Shown piece after piece: positions 1 through 9,823 of a stretch of DNA of 64,000 nucleotides. Position numbers and translations under genes: made by a program. Numbering within the stretch: position 1 is the first letter of the stretch; every line of letters starts with the position of its first letter. The notes beneath the pieces are model-generated. The model searched no databases and had not been told where the DNA came from. It was given only the letters and a program-made list of their open reading frames with translations. The stretch comes from Watersipora subatra (lineage: Eukaryota > Bryozoa > Gymnolaemata > Cheilostomatida > Watersiporidae): contig NC_088711.1 of assembly GCF_963576615.1 (NCBI RefSeq), forward strand, positions 8,302,869 through 8,366,868, written 5' to 3'.

Positions 1-53
1 CAAGGTCACTCAACAAGGTCACTCATCAAGGCCACTCATCAAAGTCACTCACC
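1..53. repeat. 13-bp minisatellite cut by the window edge
   Basis: Four 13-bp units of the form CAAGGTCACTCAT follow one another with one or two changes each. The array probably continues to the left of the window. Confidence 0.8.
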
Positions 54-240
54 AAGAACGTCATAAGACTGATGAGTATGCTTATCTACCCAACTAAATA
101 CTAGCAACTAGAAAGATGCTTGTCATCGAGCTGTGTTACAGCTCTTAGGCAAGCTGGCTAAATACCATAAAATTGTCTCACGAAGACCTTATTTCTGATT
201 AAAATTAACTTATACGTCCTGTAATCATTTTAGCTAAATC

Positions 241-1875
241 TATAGACTAGGCTAATGTCACACCTTTAAACATTTGATATATGTGTACATGTGTAGGGCA
301 GATTATCATCTACTAATTTATAGACTAGGCTAATGTCACACCTTTAAACATTTGATATATGTGTACATGTATAGGGCAGATTATCATCTACTAATTTATA
401 GACTAGACTAATGTCACACCTTTAAACATTTGATATATGTGTACATGTGTAGGGCAGATTATCATCTACTAATTTATAGACTAGACTAATGTCACACCTT
501 TAAACATTTGATATATGTGTACATGTGTAGGACAGATTATCATCTACTAATCTATAGACTAGGCTAATGTCACACCTTTAAACATTTGATATATGTGTAC
601 ATGTATAGGGCAGATTATCATCTACTAATTTATAGACTAGACTAATGTCACACCTTTAAACATTTGATATATGTGTACATGTATAGGGCAGATTATCATC
701 TACTAATGTACAGACTAGACTAATGTCACACCTTTAAACATTTGATATATGTGTACATGTGTAGGGCAGATTATCATCTACTAATTTATAGACTAGACTA
801 ATGTCACGCCTTTAAACATTTGATATATGTGTACATGTGTAGGGCAGATTATCATCTACTAATCTATAGACTAGGCTAATGTCACACCTTTAAACATTTG
901 ATATATGTGTACATGTATAGGGCAGATTATCATCTACTAATTTATAGACTAGACTAATGTCACACCTTTAAACATTTGATATATGTGTACATGTATAGGG
1001 CAGATTATCATCTACTAATGTACAGACTAAACTAATGTCACACCTTTAAACATTTGATATATGTGTACATGTATAGGGCAGATTATCATCTACTAATTTA
1101 TAGACTAGACTAATGTCACGCCTTTAAACATTTGATATATGTGTACATGTGTAGGGCAGATTATCATCTACTAATCTATAGACTAGGCTAATGTCACACC
1201 TTTAAACATTTGATATATGTGTACATGTATAGGGCAGATTATCATCTACTAATTTATAGACTAGACTAATGTCACACCTTTAAACATTTGATATATGTGT
1301 ACATGTGTAGGGCAGATTATCATCTACTAATTTATAGACTAGACTAATGTCACACCTTTAAACATTTGATATATGTGTACATGTGTAGGACAGATTATCA
1401 TCTACTAATCTATAGACTAGGCTAATGTCACGCCTTTAAACATTTGATATATGTGTACATGTATAGGGCAGATTATCATCTACTAATTTATAGACTAGAC
1501 TAATGTCACACCTTTAAACATTTGATATATGTGTACATGTATAGGGCAGATTATCATCTACTAATGTACAGACTAGACTAATGTCACACCTTTAAACATT
1601 TGATATATGTGTACATGTGTAGGGCAGATTATCATCTACTAATTTATAGACTAGACTAATGTCACGCCTTTAAACATTTGATATATGTGTACATGTGTAG
1701 GGCAGATTATCATCTACTAATCTATAGACTAGGCTAATGTCACACCTTTAAACATTTGATATATGTGTACATGTATAGGGCAGATTATCATCTACTAATT
1801 TATAGACTAGACTAATGTCACACCTTTAAACATTTGATATATGTGTACATGTGTAGGGCAGATTATCATCTACTA
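241..1875. repeat. 78-bp satellite array, about 21 units, with higher-order structure
   Basis: Units start at 241, 319, 397 and then every 78 bp without a length change up to 1801. Each opens with TATAGACTAG and ends with CATCTACTAAT. Diagnostic changes are AGGC/AGAC, CACACC/CACGCC, GTGTAGGG/GTATAGGG and TATAG/TACAG. They recur mostly every four units, and a whole block recurs after eleven units (858 bp). The array lies downstream of the visible GRB2 exons on the minus strand, so it is probably inside a GRB2 intron. No open reading frame is maintained. Confidence 0.97.
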
Positions 1876-2447
1876 CGGTAATTTATTTTGTTTAAACGAG
1901 TAAAAAATTTTTGGGGTAAAACTATATGTAAATATAGTTGAATTTGAGCAGCACCTTATTAAATATACGCTTTTCGTTACCTAGTTGAATGATAACCAGT
2001 ACTTACATTGATAAGTTTAGTAAAGTTAGAATTAATTTTCAAAAGAATTTGAAAAGCCGACTTAGGCTTGGCATGGCCATACATAATCATTCCTAACTTG
2101 AGAGGCAATTGGTATTTCTTTAAACTGAAAATTGCATATTGTTCAGCCCAAAATCTTCTTTTTATCGATATGTAAAATAGCTAATTTTACAAAATTCTTC
2201 CATTCCATAATAGTACGATAAAATAGTTTGAAAATAGTTTTTTTTTCTGAATCGCCCCTAAAATGCTGGAGTTTATTGGCTATAAGAACAAAAAAATAAT
2301 GCTACACATGTTTATGACCTCCCATGTTAGCCATGTTTATCATAATGAGCACTGAAATATCAAGCATCACGACGAATTATGAGTAGGATTGTAGAAGTTG
2401 TGTGATCAATGTTTTTTTTTGTATTCTTTGAAGCTTGAAGTGGGGAG
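1876..2447. other. AT-rich non-coding stretch, probably GRB2 intron
   Basis: I looked on the minus strand for the SH2 exons of GRB2 and found none. There is no recognisable coding exon, repeat or RNA gene here. Confidence 0.5.
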
Positions 2448-3050
2448 GTTCTTTGTAAGTTTGTACAATATAGAAATATTGACCTGGGCTATTTCTAAAC
2501 TATTTAAAAAAAATTCGTTTCTAGACCTAATACTTACCGAGAAACTTCCGAAACCAAAAGCGCCTGCAAATACGATAGGTGGGCAAGGGTATATTACCAG
2601 TCAGATCGGTTGATCAAAAACTTTGCGAAAACAGTTTCAATTGGTTGCAGCAGAATCAGAAACTCCCAGAGATTTCACATAAAAACATTCACGTTTATTG
2701 TGTTAATAGTTTCATAGCAATAAAATAAATTAAACTGGATACTTGGCTCTGGTAATTAAGCCTTCCTTTTTGATTGCTGATTTTGGAAAAATAATAAAAC
2801 CAGTTAATTAGCCGATGTAAGATTTCAAATAAAGTGTATCTTGTACAAAATGTTGTGGAAAACACAGCTAACAATTATTTAGCTACTGTTAGAAGTTGCC
2901 ATGCAACAAGCAAATAAACATGGCAGTGTAGGGGGTAGAGTAGATGTATGTACTCAACCTAATGTAGGGGGTAGAGTAGATGTATGTACTCAACCTAGTG
3001 TAGGGGAGTAGAGTAGATGTATGTACTCAACCTAGTGTAGGGGAGTAGAG
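2448..3050. mobile_element. Dispersed repeat with satellite tail, copy 1
   Basis: This segment matches 4481-5007 with few differences, from GTTCTTTGTAAG through to GGGGAGTAGAG. The homology breaks cleanly at both ends, as expected for a mobile element. I see no terminal inverted repeats or coding capacity. The right end carries tandem units (see 2927-3050). This copy stops 15 nt inside the GRB2 intron, next to the splice donor. Class unknown; a non-autonomous element with a tandem-repeat tail is the simplest description. Confidence 0.75.
2927..3050. repeat. 36/37-bp tandem tail of the dispersed repeat
   Basis: Units begin at 2927, 2963, 2999 and 3036 (TGTAGGGG..GTAGAG..GTACTCAACCTA). The related copy at 4481-5007 has only one full unit and a partial one, so unit number varies between copies. 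Confidence 0.9.
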
Positions 3051-3064
3051 TGGAGGGTACTTAC

Positions 3065-3162
3065 GGGTTATCCCTGAGTTTAATATAATTAGCAGGTACA
3101 AAGCCCTCTGTACCATGGAGTTCAGCTTTATACCAATTTTTGTCTTCTTCCACATCAAGGAC
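3065..3162 (-). CDS. GRB2: GRB2 coding exon 2 (rest of N-terminal SH3)
   Basis: The acceptor TTTTAG ends at 3163 and the donor GTAAGT starts at 3064. The 98 nt encode 32 codons and leave two bases (CC), so the downstream exon must supply the third base of a proline codon, consistent with the GRB2 motif after NYI. Confidence 0.88.
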
Positions 3163-3619
3163 CTAAAATCAACAGTTTGTAAACTTTTTGAAAAAGGATG
3201 TAGTCATTACGGCAATAGTCACACGAGTGATTATTCACATGTAGATACTACAGCAAAACGCTACTAGCATGCTTAACAAATAAGTCAAAGGTCAGTACGG
3301 ATGAGGTCCTTAGACTTTGCCAGATGAACTATAAAACGATAAAAATCATCCACCACTTTGAATAAAAAGTCTGCCTCCTTTCATAAGTCAACTAGACTCT
3401 AACCCTTTACACCTGTAAATTTATAAACTAAACATTGAACTTGAACAGCGAGTTTCTGAAGCCTGCTTTGATCTCGGATACCAATTTTTTAGGAATAATT
3501 CATGCCAGGACAAAATAAAAATTACATAACTTTGAGCCAACCTTTATGATGTTTCCTTTTCGAAAACTTAGTTCATCTTCTGCAGAAGCGTTGAAATTAT
3601 GGCACGCTACTGCTTCCAT
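3065..3619 (-). CDS. GRB2: GRB2/Drk/Sem-5 SH2-SH3 adaptor, 5' part only
   Basis: Two minus-strand exons encode the first 58 residues plus part of the next codon of a GRB2-type adaptor. It would link activated receptor tyrosine kinases to Sos and Ras in the cytoplasm. Joined, they give a complete N-terminal SH3 domain: residues 1-26 start MEAVACHNF and contain ASAEDELSFRKG, then VLDVEEDKNWYKAEL and GFVPANYIKL with the SH3 WY and P..Y ligand-groove residues. The exon break after residue 26 matches vertebrate GRB2. The protein begins directly at the SH3, as in GRB2, which helps separate it from larger SH3 proteins. The usual ALYDF-type motif is altered to ACHNF. The central SH2 and C-terminal SH3 exons are not in the window and must lie to the left. 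GRAP-like paralogues cannot be excluded. Confidence 0.88.
3542..3619 (-). CDS. GRB2: GRB2 coding exon 1 (start codon to residue 26)
   Basis: The ATG is at 3619-3617. Exactly 26 codons follow, then a GT donor (GTTGGC) at 3541-3540. Just upstream of the ATG on the minus strand are CTTGACAG and CTTCAG, either of which could be the acceptor of a 5' leader exon. Confidence 0.88.
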
Positions 3620-4408
3620 TGATGTACTGAAGAGACCAATCTGTCAAGGGAACTTTTTTATTTGCATTATCAAACGCGGGTCCAAAATTTGGGTTCCTGT
3701 AAAAAACGATATGAGATTGATAGATTGAAAAAAACTTAAAAGATGAGCAATAGAAAACATGACTCCGCTGAAAAATTAATAAAATTTTAAAAGCAAATCC
3801 AGTTAGATTTTTTTGAAACTTTTGACACATTCAACTATCAGAATTGAATAGAATTCAACAGAATTCAATTCAACTATCATATTCAAATAAATATATTATT
3901 GGATGAAACAGCAAATAACTAATCAATAAATAATAAATACAACTAAACAGTAAATATATTTTTGCATGTTTCACTTTGAGAGGTACTGCTAAGGTCTTGA
4001 GTTGAGTCAAAATGTTGTGTTCAAGCCAAGCATAACACCAAACTAATCAATATGCACAAAATATGCACAACAAATGATCGATGCATGATTTTTAACCAAG
4101 TAATAACAATGAATATGCACTGTAATATCTCTCCTGTAATAAAAACTTGCAACATATGTACTTAATTACATGTGTGTAACATATCTTGGCTTTCCACAAC
4201 CATTCATTCTGAAACCGGTATTTTGGAGTTTGTAGAAGCGAAACTAATTGGTAACTTGCCAGTTCAAACTTAACACCAGCATTGCAACACACGCGTTTGC
4301 AGTTTCAACAAAAAAGTTATTTTTTAAAAATAGGATTGTAACTATGCTCTGGTCTCTCGTTTGTAAGACAAAAGACTAGACCTGTAAAACCTGTAAAACA
4401 AGCAACTA
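3620..4408. other. GRB2 5' flank or first intron, no coding signal
   Basis: AT-rich sequence with simple AATTCAA runs near 3840-3880. No exon, repeat family or RNA gene was recognised. A GRB2 promoter or leader exon may lie here but cannot be placed. Confidence 0.4.
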
Positions 4409-4480
4409 TGTCTGGCTGCTCTGCTCCTGGTCTGGTACCAGGAGCAGAGCAACCGGACCTCTCTGGTCTGGTACCTGAGA
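4409..4480. repeat. Palindrome cluster left of the dispersed repeat
   Basis: A near-perfect hairpin at 4418-4450 has 14-bp arms (GCTCTGCTCCTGGT and its complement) around a 5-bp loop. It is followed by GGTCTGGTACC and CTCTCTGG motifs that reappear at 5008-5071. Confidence 0.8.
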
Positions 4481-5007
4481 GTTCTTTGTAAGTTTGTACA
4501 ATATAGAAATATTGACCTGGGCTATTTCTAAACTATTTAAAAAATTGTTTCTAGACCTAATACTTACTGAGAAACTTCCAAAACCAAAAGCGCCTGCAAA
4601 TACAATAGGTGGGCAAAGGTAAATTACCAGTCAGATCGGTTGATCAAAAACCTTGCGAAAACAGTTTCGATTGGTTGCAGCAGAATTAGAAACTCCCAGA
4701 GATTTCACATAAAAACATTCACGTTTATTGTGTTAATAGTTTCATAGCAATAAAATTAATTAAACTGGATACTTGGCTCTGGCAGTTAAGCATTCGTTTT
4801 TTATTGCCGATTTTCGAAAAATAATAAAACCAGTTAATTAGCTGATGTAAGATTTCAAATAACGTTTATCTTGTACAAAATTCTGTGGAAAACACAGCTA
4901 ACAATTATTTAGCTACTGTTAGCAGTTGCCATGCAACAAGCAAATGAACATGGTAGTGTAGGGGGTAGAATAGAGGTATGTACTCAACCTAGTGTAGGGG
5001 AGTAGAG
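4481..5007. mobile_element. Dispersed repeat with satellite tail, copy 2
   Basis: Second copy of the element at 2448-3050 in the same orientation. It is shorter mainly because it carries about two fewer tail units. It sits inside a cluster of GGTCTGGTACC palindromes, with the string GAGAGTTC present at both borders, a possible target-site trace. Confidence 0.75.
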
Positions 5008-5071
5008 ACCTGTGGTCTGGTACCAGAGAGTTCCAGACCAGAGAGGTCTGGACCTCTCTGGTCGAGACCTT
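5008..5071. repeat. Palindrome cluster right of the dispersed repeat
   Basis: It repeats GGTCTGGTACC and contains a hairpin, CCAGAGAGGTC then CCTCTCTGG, at about 5038-5064. It is the counterpart of the cluster at 4409-4480. Confidence 0.75.
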
Positions 5072-6834
5072 AACCAAAATCCAGCAGTCGCTGGTGGTAT
5101 CTTGTAGCTTGACAATTTTATTTGAGAAGTAAACGAAGTCTCAAATCTAGCTAACCAATCAAGAAGTTTACATTTCTGTCTGTGATCCTTTACTCAGGGT
5201 GACTTTGAATACTTAACGCAACTGTCGAAATCAGTCTCGCAATTGGTAATAGGAGCCAGATTAAATTTTTTCATTCAGAGGAATTTAGCAGTTGGCGACA
5301 CTTCAGGTGAGCGAGGTGCAGTATGGTTAATAACATAATGGTTCATAGGCAGCAACAGATTTAACACTGAAGTCTAGTCTTGTATATACAAGCTTGTACT
5401 CTGATTCTACACTGTACTACAAACTTTCCATCAACAGTGAAAGGATGTAGAATAGCACATTTCCTTTGTAACTGAACACCATTTTGAAAAAAACAATGAA
5501 AGAAACAGAAATCAAATAGAATGAATAGTTCTTATTTAACACTTCCTCAAAAAAGTGATGTTTTAGAATAAATAATAGTTGCAGTACGCTGAAACGGATA
5601 GGTTGTGTCTGTTTTTTTATGAATAGAAATACAACTTGTTTTACTGTTAAGCGCATGTTGCTAATTAAAAGAAGCTTTCTAACTTAATCTATTTTTGAGT
5701 TTTCATCACCAAAAACAACAATTAGTGTGTCATGAGAAGATAATGCGCTATCAGCAGCCATTTTTCATTTCTTTGCCAGTTTGGAATGCCCTGAGTATTT
5801 TTGGTGATATCTGAAGAATTAATAGCGTAATCCAATTCAAACTTCGGAATTATACTGAAAACGTATCATGCAAAAAGCATCAAAAATTTCATAATTCTAC
5901 CTAAATCGGAACTGCAAAAAAGCAAAGAAAAACTACATAGTCGAGTTTTCTCGAATGTAGGATACGGTGAAAAAAAACATCTCCAATTATCTGGAAGCCA
6001 GGCTTCTAAGCAACTAGTTCCTCAAGAAAAGCTAACGGTTTCTTTATTATATCGTTCCATTGGTGATAAAGACTAGAAAGGTGACAAAATAACATGACCC
6101 ACAAAATTGCAAGAGTCTACCAATATACAATCTAGTGTAAAACCATCCAACTCTCAAGTCGTGCATTGATGTAATGATGAACAAAAATATTGTAGAGACA
6201 GTAGATGCTTGGCTTTGAGGTGAAGTCTGTTGGCTTGCATATTCATAAGCAATGAAGTACCTGATATCATTTTGTTGATATGTTCGATTGCTAGACACTA
6301 CACTTCAGTAACTCCTGATCACCATCTATCAACTTTAGTGTGATAGTATTTACTGTCTTCATCATACAATCTCTCAAATCCACTTTGTCATTGCTTGTCA
6401 TTGTTTACCACTTACTCATTTGCAGCGTCATAATAAAAAACATATTTGCGATACGGAATAACTTAAAAGCAATTTCATAGCATGCGAAGGCTCAAATTTA
6501 GAAAAAACCTGCATTTGAACACCACATTTATTTTAAGGCCACCTATATTTGAGCACCACTATAATAGGAGAAGGGTTGAAAAATAGAGCGCCATTCTTTG
6601 ATGGAAGGCCCCCGATGTTTGAGCGATACTTTGACATTCATCTCGCTAATTAGTAATCAAAGGTACTTAACCAGCATATTGTACTAAAAGACCAGTGCGA
6701 TTTCGAGAGATTTTGAGTTTTGTGGGCCTATAATAAATGCATTGATCAAGCAACAAACATGTGAATAAACACACCAGGATCATGGTGCCTGAAGATTGAG
6801 CCTAATACATTTGAGGCTTTGACAATCAATTAAA
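5072..6834. other. Intergenic stretch with nothing recognised
   Basis: Short AT-rich open frames occur but none resembles a known protein or shows splice-site logic. Around 6500-6640 the motif ATTTGAGCACCAC recurs with variations, which looks like a worn DNA-transposon fragment. Confidence 0.4.
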
Positions 6835-7131
6835 ATGCTCCTACTGTGTAGTTGCGAGTTAAACTTTCTCAGAGCACTACGAGAACGTGCCTATAAACTT
6901 TGGCAGACATGTCGAGCAGGCACGAATTCGAAGATGCTAATCGTCAAGTCGCTCGAGGAATGCGGACTGACACACGGTCTAAATGGCTGTGAGGATAACA
7001 AGATTCATCGTTTCAGGCCAGACGGCCCGATTAAGACTGGACCGGAATGTCTCCAGCAAGCGCGGACCAATGCTGGCATTATCAATAAAAATGAAATTCA
7101 ACTATTCGACACTGACACGCAAGTTCTTTGA
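6835..7131 (+). pseudogene. pogo/Tigger-type transposase C-terminal remnant
   Basis: An open frame of about 98 codons. Its last 75 or so resemble the C-terminal part of pogo/Tigger-like DDE transposases of the Tc1/mariner superfamily: a W..C or W..A stretch, then KSLEECGL..GLNGCEDN, a short linker and RPDGPIKTG. In intact relatives this follows the catalytic core as K-S-F-x-x-C-G-I-x-x-A-L-x-G-x-E-D-D. The DDE core is not present upstream, so this is a truncated piece and not a working gene. Base composition is richer in GC than its flanks. Confidence 0.6.
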
Positions 7132-8018
7132 TCATTGAAGTGTTGCAATGGCAATGTATCAGTTGATTTTCAACAGTAAACATTTTATCACTTACAACTA
7201 ATCACCATGTTATTTTGTATAATATGCCTTGTACCATATTTCTTGTATTATAATTGTTAGTTGATTGTTATTTTATCGTTCGTAATTTGTTAGATTATTT
7301 TATATTATAATTTTATGTTAGTTTATTTTATCATTCACTATTGGTTAAATTATTTAGCGTTGGAGTTTCATGTTATCATTTGTTGTTCGTTAAACTATTT
7401 TATGTTATAACTCTATGTTATCTTTCAATATTCGTTAAATGAAATTTAACTTACCAAAATCCTAAGCAGCTCAGTAAAAAATTGAACATTCAAATAAAGT
7501 TTTTACGGTATATGAACTCATATGAAAATACCTCCTAGTGACTTCAAAAGAACTTAAATCCATGTTTCCTGGTAAAAATGTCTGTAGATGACTGGATTCC
7601 AATGTCAATGTTTTATGAGAAGAGAATAAATGTTGCTAAAAAATTTAATATATGCTTATAATTATACAAACTTCTTGTAATTCATTTATAAGTTTCCATT
7701 AAAAAATGTGTGATAGTTTGTTGTATTGCATAATGATTACAACAACATATACCTTTTTCATATGGACAACTCTAGTTTTCAACAGGTTTAAGAAATCATG
7801 TTTCATTAGAATGCAAACATAAAAAAGAATCAATATTGATAACATTGATGAATGTCAAAAACACACGATGTTGCGTTTGCCTTAAAACTGTCCGAACAGT
7901 AAAGTGGAGCTATAGCCAATTCCAGCAAGCTGTCAAAAGGTTTGTATTAGCGATGGTTCATGGTGGCCAAGCCTGTTACACACAGCGCTATAAACCTGCT
8001 ATTTGTGTTCAGGTGTTT
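7132..8018. other. AT-rich intergenic DNA with degenerate repeats
   Basis: From about 7250 to 7440 a worn unit of roughly 50 bp recurs (TATC.TTC..TATTCGTTAAA and TTATGTTATA). Nothing coding was recognised up to the 44/46-bp array. Confidence 0.4.
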
Positions 8019-8297
8019 ACTGTAAGTCTTTGCGTTTATAAACCGCATGTTCCAGCTATGGTATATTCAAATTCTTTGTTTATAAACCGCATGTTCCAGC
8101 TATGGTATATTCAAATTTTTTGTTTATAAACCGCATGTCCCAGCTATGGTATATTCAGATTCTTTGTTTAAAAACTGCATGTTCCAGCTATAGTATATTC
8201 AAATTCTTTGTGTTTATAAACCGCATGTTCCAGCTATGGTATATTCAAATTCTTTGTGTTTATAAACCCCATGTTCCAGCCATGGTATATTCAAAGA
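8019..8297. repeat. 44/46-bp tandem array, six units
   Basis: The motif AACCGCATGTTCCAGC occurs at 8041, 8085, 8129, 8173 (changed), 8219 and 8265. The spacing is 44 bp for the first units and 46 bp for the last, owing to TTTGTTT versus TTTGTGTTT. The open frames that cross it are a by-product of the repeat. Confidence 0.92.
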
Positions 8298-8753
8298 TTT
8301 AATTCATGATGCACTTCTAAGAAAACAAAATGTTCACATAACTACATTACATAGCATCCCTTAGTATAAGGATGACCAATGCTGAATACTTTAGTAACCT
8401 ATTACTGCAGAAATAAATTACGAAGTCATAGCGACTGCAACATTTTTTAACACACCTGTGACTTTGATACCTTAACAAGTAAAAGTAAATACAGAAATAT
8501 TTATCATTTAATAGGAACTTTCGTATATCACATGAATAGGGTTGGCAAGAACAAATCTAATGATTTAAATCCCTGATTTTTTTTCAAAGAAAAAATTTTG
8601 ATTTTTTTAATAATTATGCAAAAATCAGTGTTTCTCGACAAACTATCTTGTTTTGATGTATGTGTAATAAATCTGTAAACAATCCTGTCATAAATTAGCA
8701 AGTGAGATGAAACTAATTGACTGCATGCATAATACAACACTACAGAAGAAGCG
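8298..8753. other. AT-rich intergenic stretch, nothing recognised
   Basis: No coding exon, repeat or RNA signature is visible. Confidence 0.4.
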
Positions 8754-9149
8754 TTGAAGTTAGGACCTATAAGTTTATTCAGTAAATCTCAATGCATGAC
8801 TAATTGTGAGGTAGCAACTGCAACTGGTAGTTTTTCCTCACAACTCTGTTTAATGAATGACATTTTAACATCAAACCCTTTACTGCAATCAGCCCAAATG
8901 CGAGCATTGAAGAATTTTATCCACTTTTGGTTTCAATCATTCAACATAAGAAACCGGCTAGGTACTAGAAACACCAGCAAGACGGTAGTTGATCAACTAC
9001 GTTTTGATTATCAACTACGATTTGATCAACCAAAGAAGAATGCACTTGAATATTTCATAATGCCTTTTATGTATCTGTATCTTTTATGTATATTCATTCG
9101 TACTTTGTGTGAAACTGCTAGTAGCTCTACTCCACTAACTTACAAGTAG
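8754..9149 (+). pseudogene. Possible hAT transposase remnant
   Basis: A 131-codon open frame with a central stretch FIHFWFQS..IRNRLGTRNTSKTVV that resembles the hAT C-terminal dimerisation region (FSTFGFVHS..RNRLGTEKAGKLVV). A clearer copy of that region lies at 35000-35220. The similarity covers only about 25 residues and the rest is unrecognised, so the frame is not proposed as a gene. It may instead be chance. Confidence 0.35.
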
Positions 9150-9310
9150 TTTGCACAGTATAAGTTTATATGTCTGTTGAACGTACGAAATATAAGAAGT
9201 AGCTCATATCCTGCTTCATAGCCTTCAGACACCGTATGTTGAAAATTCCACTGTATTACAAGACAAATATTTGCCCAAATTTTGTCAAATGCATTTTGGT
9301 ACTAAGTATA

Positions 9311-9823
9311 GCACCTCGCGCTATGCTGTTTGCTGATGATATAGTAATTTGTAATGAAAACCAAAAACATCTAGAGAAAAGGCTTGAGAGTTGAAGAGGC
9401 TTGGAAGAAGCTAGACTAAAACTTCAGCAGTTAGTCCCTTGGGGAAGTACGGAGACCATGGGGGCCACAGGAATATATAGTATATAATAGTAAGCTGCAA
9501 AGTGACCAGCTGCCCATGTGCATCCTTCCAATATTTGGGCATCACCATAGATCAAGAAAAATGATGCAAAAAGGAATTTAAATTAAGAACTGGAAAAGCT
9601 TGGAATAAATGGAAGGAATTAACCCCAGTACTCTGTAATAAAAACATTTTCATTAAGGTGAAGGTGATATGTAAAACAGTTATAAGACCTGCCCTGCTAC
9701 ACAGTAGTGAAACTTGGTCAATCACTGGTCAGCTGATAGAAAGTATTGGCTGATGTGACAAGGCGATGCTTAGATATTATCTTGATATAAGAAAACAAGC
9801 AAAGGTTGGAGACATCGTGTAAG
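9311..9823 (+). pseudogene. Non-LTR retrotransposon reverse transcriptase remnant
   Basis: Conceptual translation from 9311 gives APRAMLFADDIVIC, the catalytic FADD box of a LINE-type reverse transcriptase, then KRLES and GLEEARLKL. From 9518 comes CASFQYLGITID, the FxYLG box, then LRTGKAWNKW and a segment IRPALLHSSETWSIT that corresponds to the thumb region found in RTE-like and other LINEs. In-frame stops occur after KRLES, after the YLGITID box and near 9750, and the two blocks are out of phase. The 5' half of the element, its endonuclease and its tail are absent. Confidence 0.8.

Noticed and set aside
241-1875. CRISPR-like regular spacing
   Set aside because: The whole 78-bp unit is repeated and there are no unique spacers. 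It is a eukaryotic satellite.
1876-2447. Possible GRB2 SH2 exons on the minus strand
   Set aside because: No W(F/Y).GKI, FLIR or FLWVVKF-like translation was found. The remaining exons are more likely off the left edge.
7836-8302. Two open frames over the 44/46-bp array
   Set aside because: They are formed by the repeat units (FINRMFQLWYIQI and YKPHVPAMVYS patterns). No similarity to known proteins.
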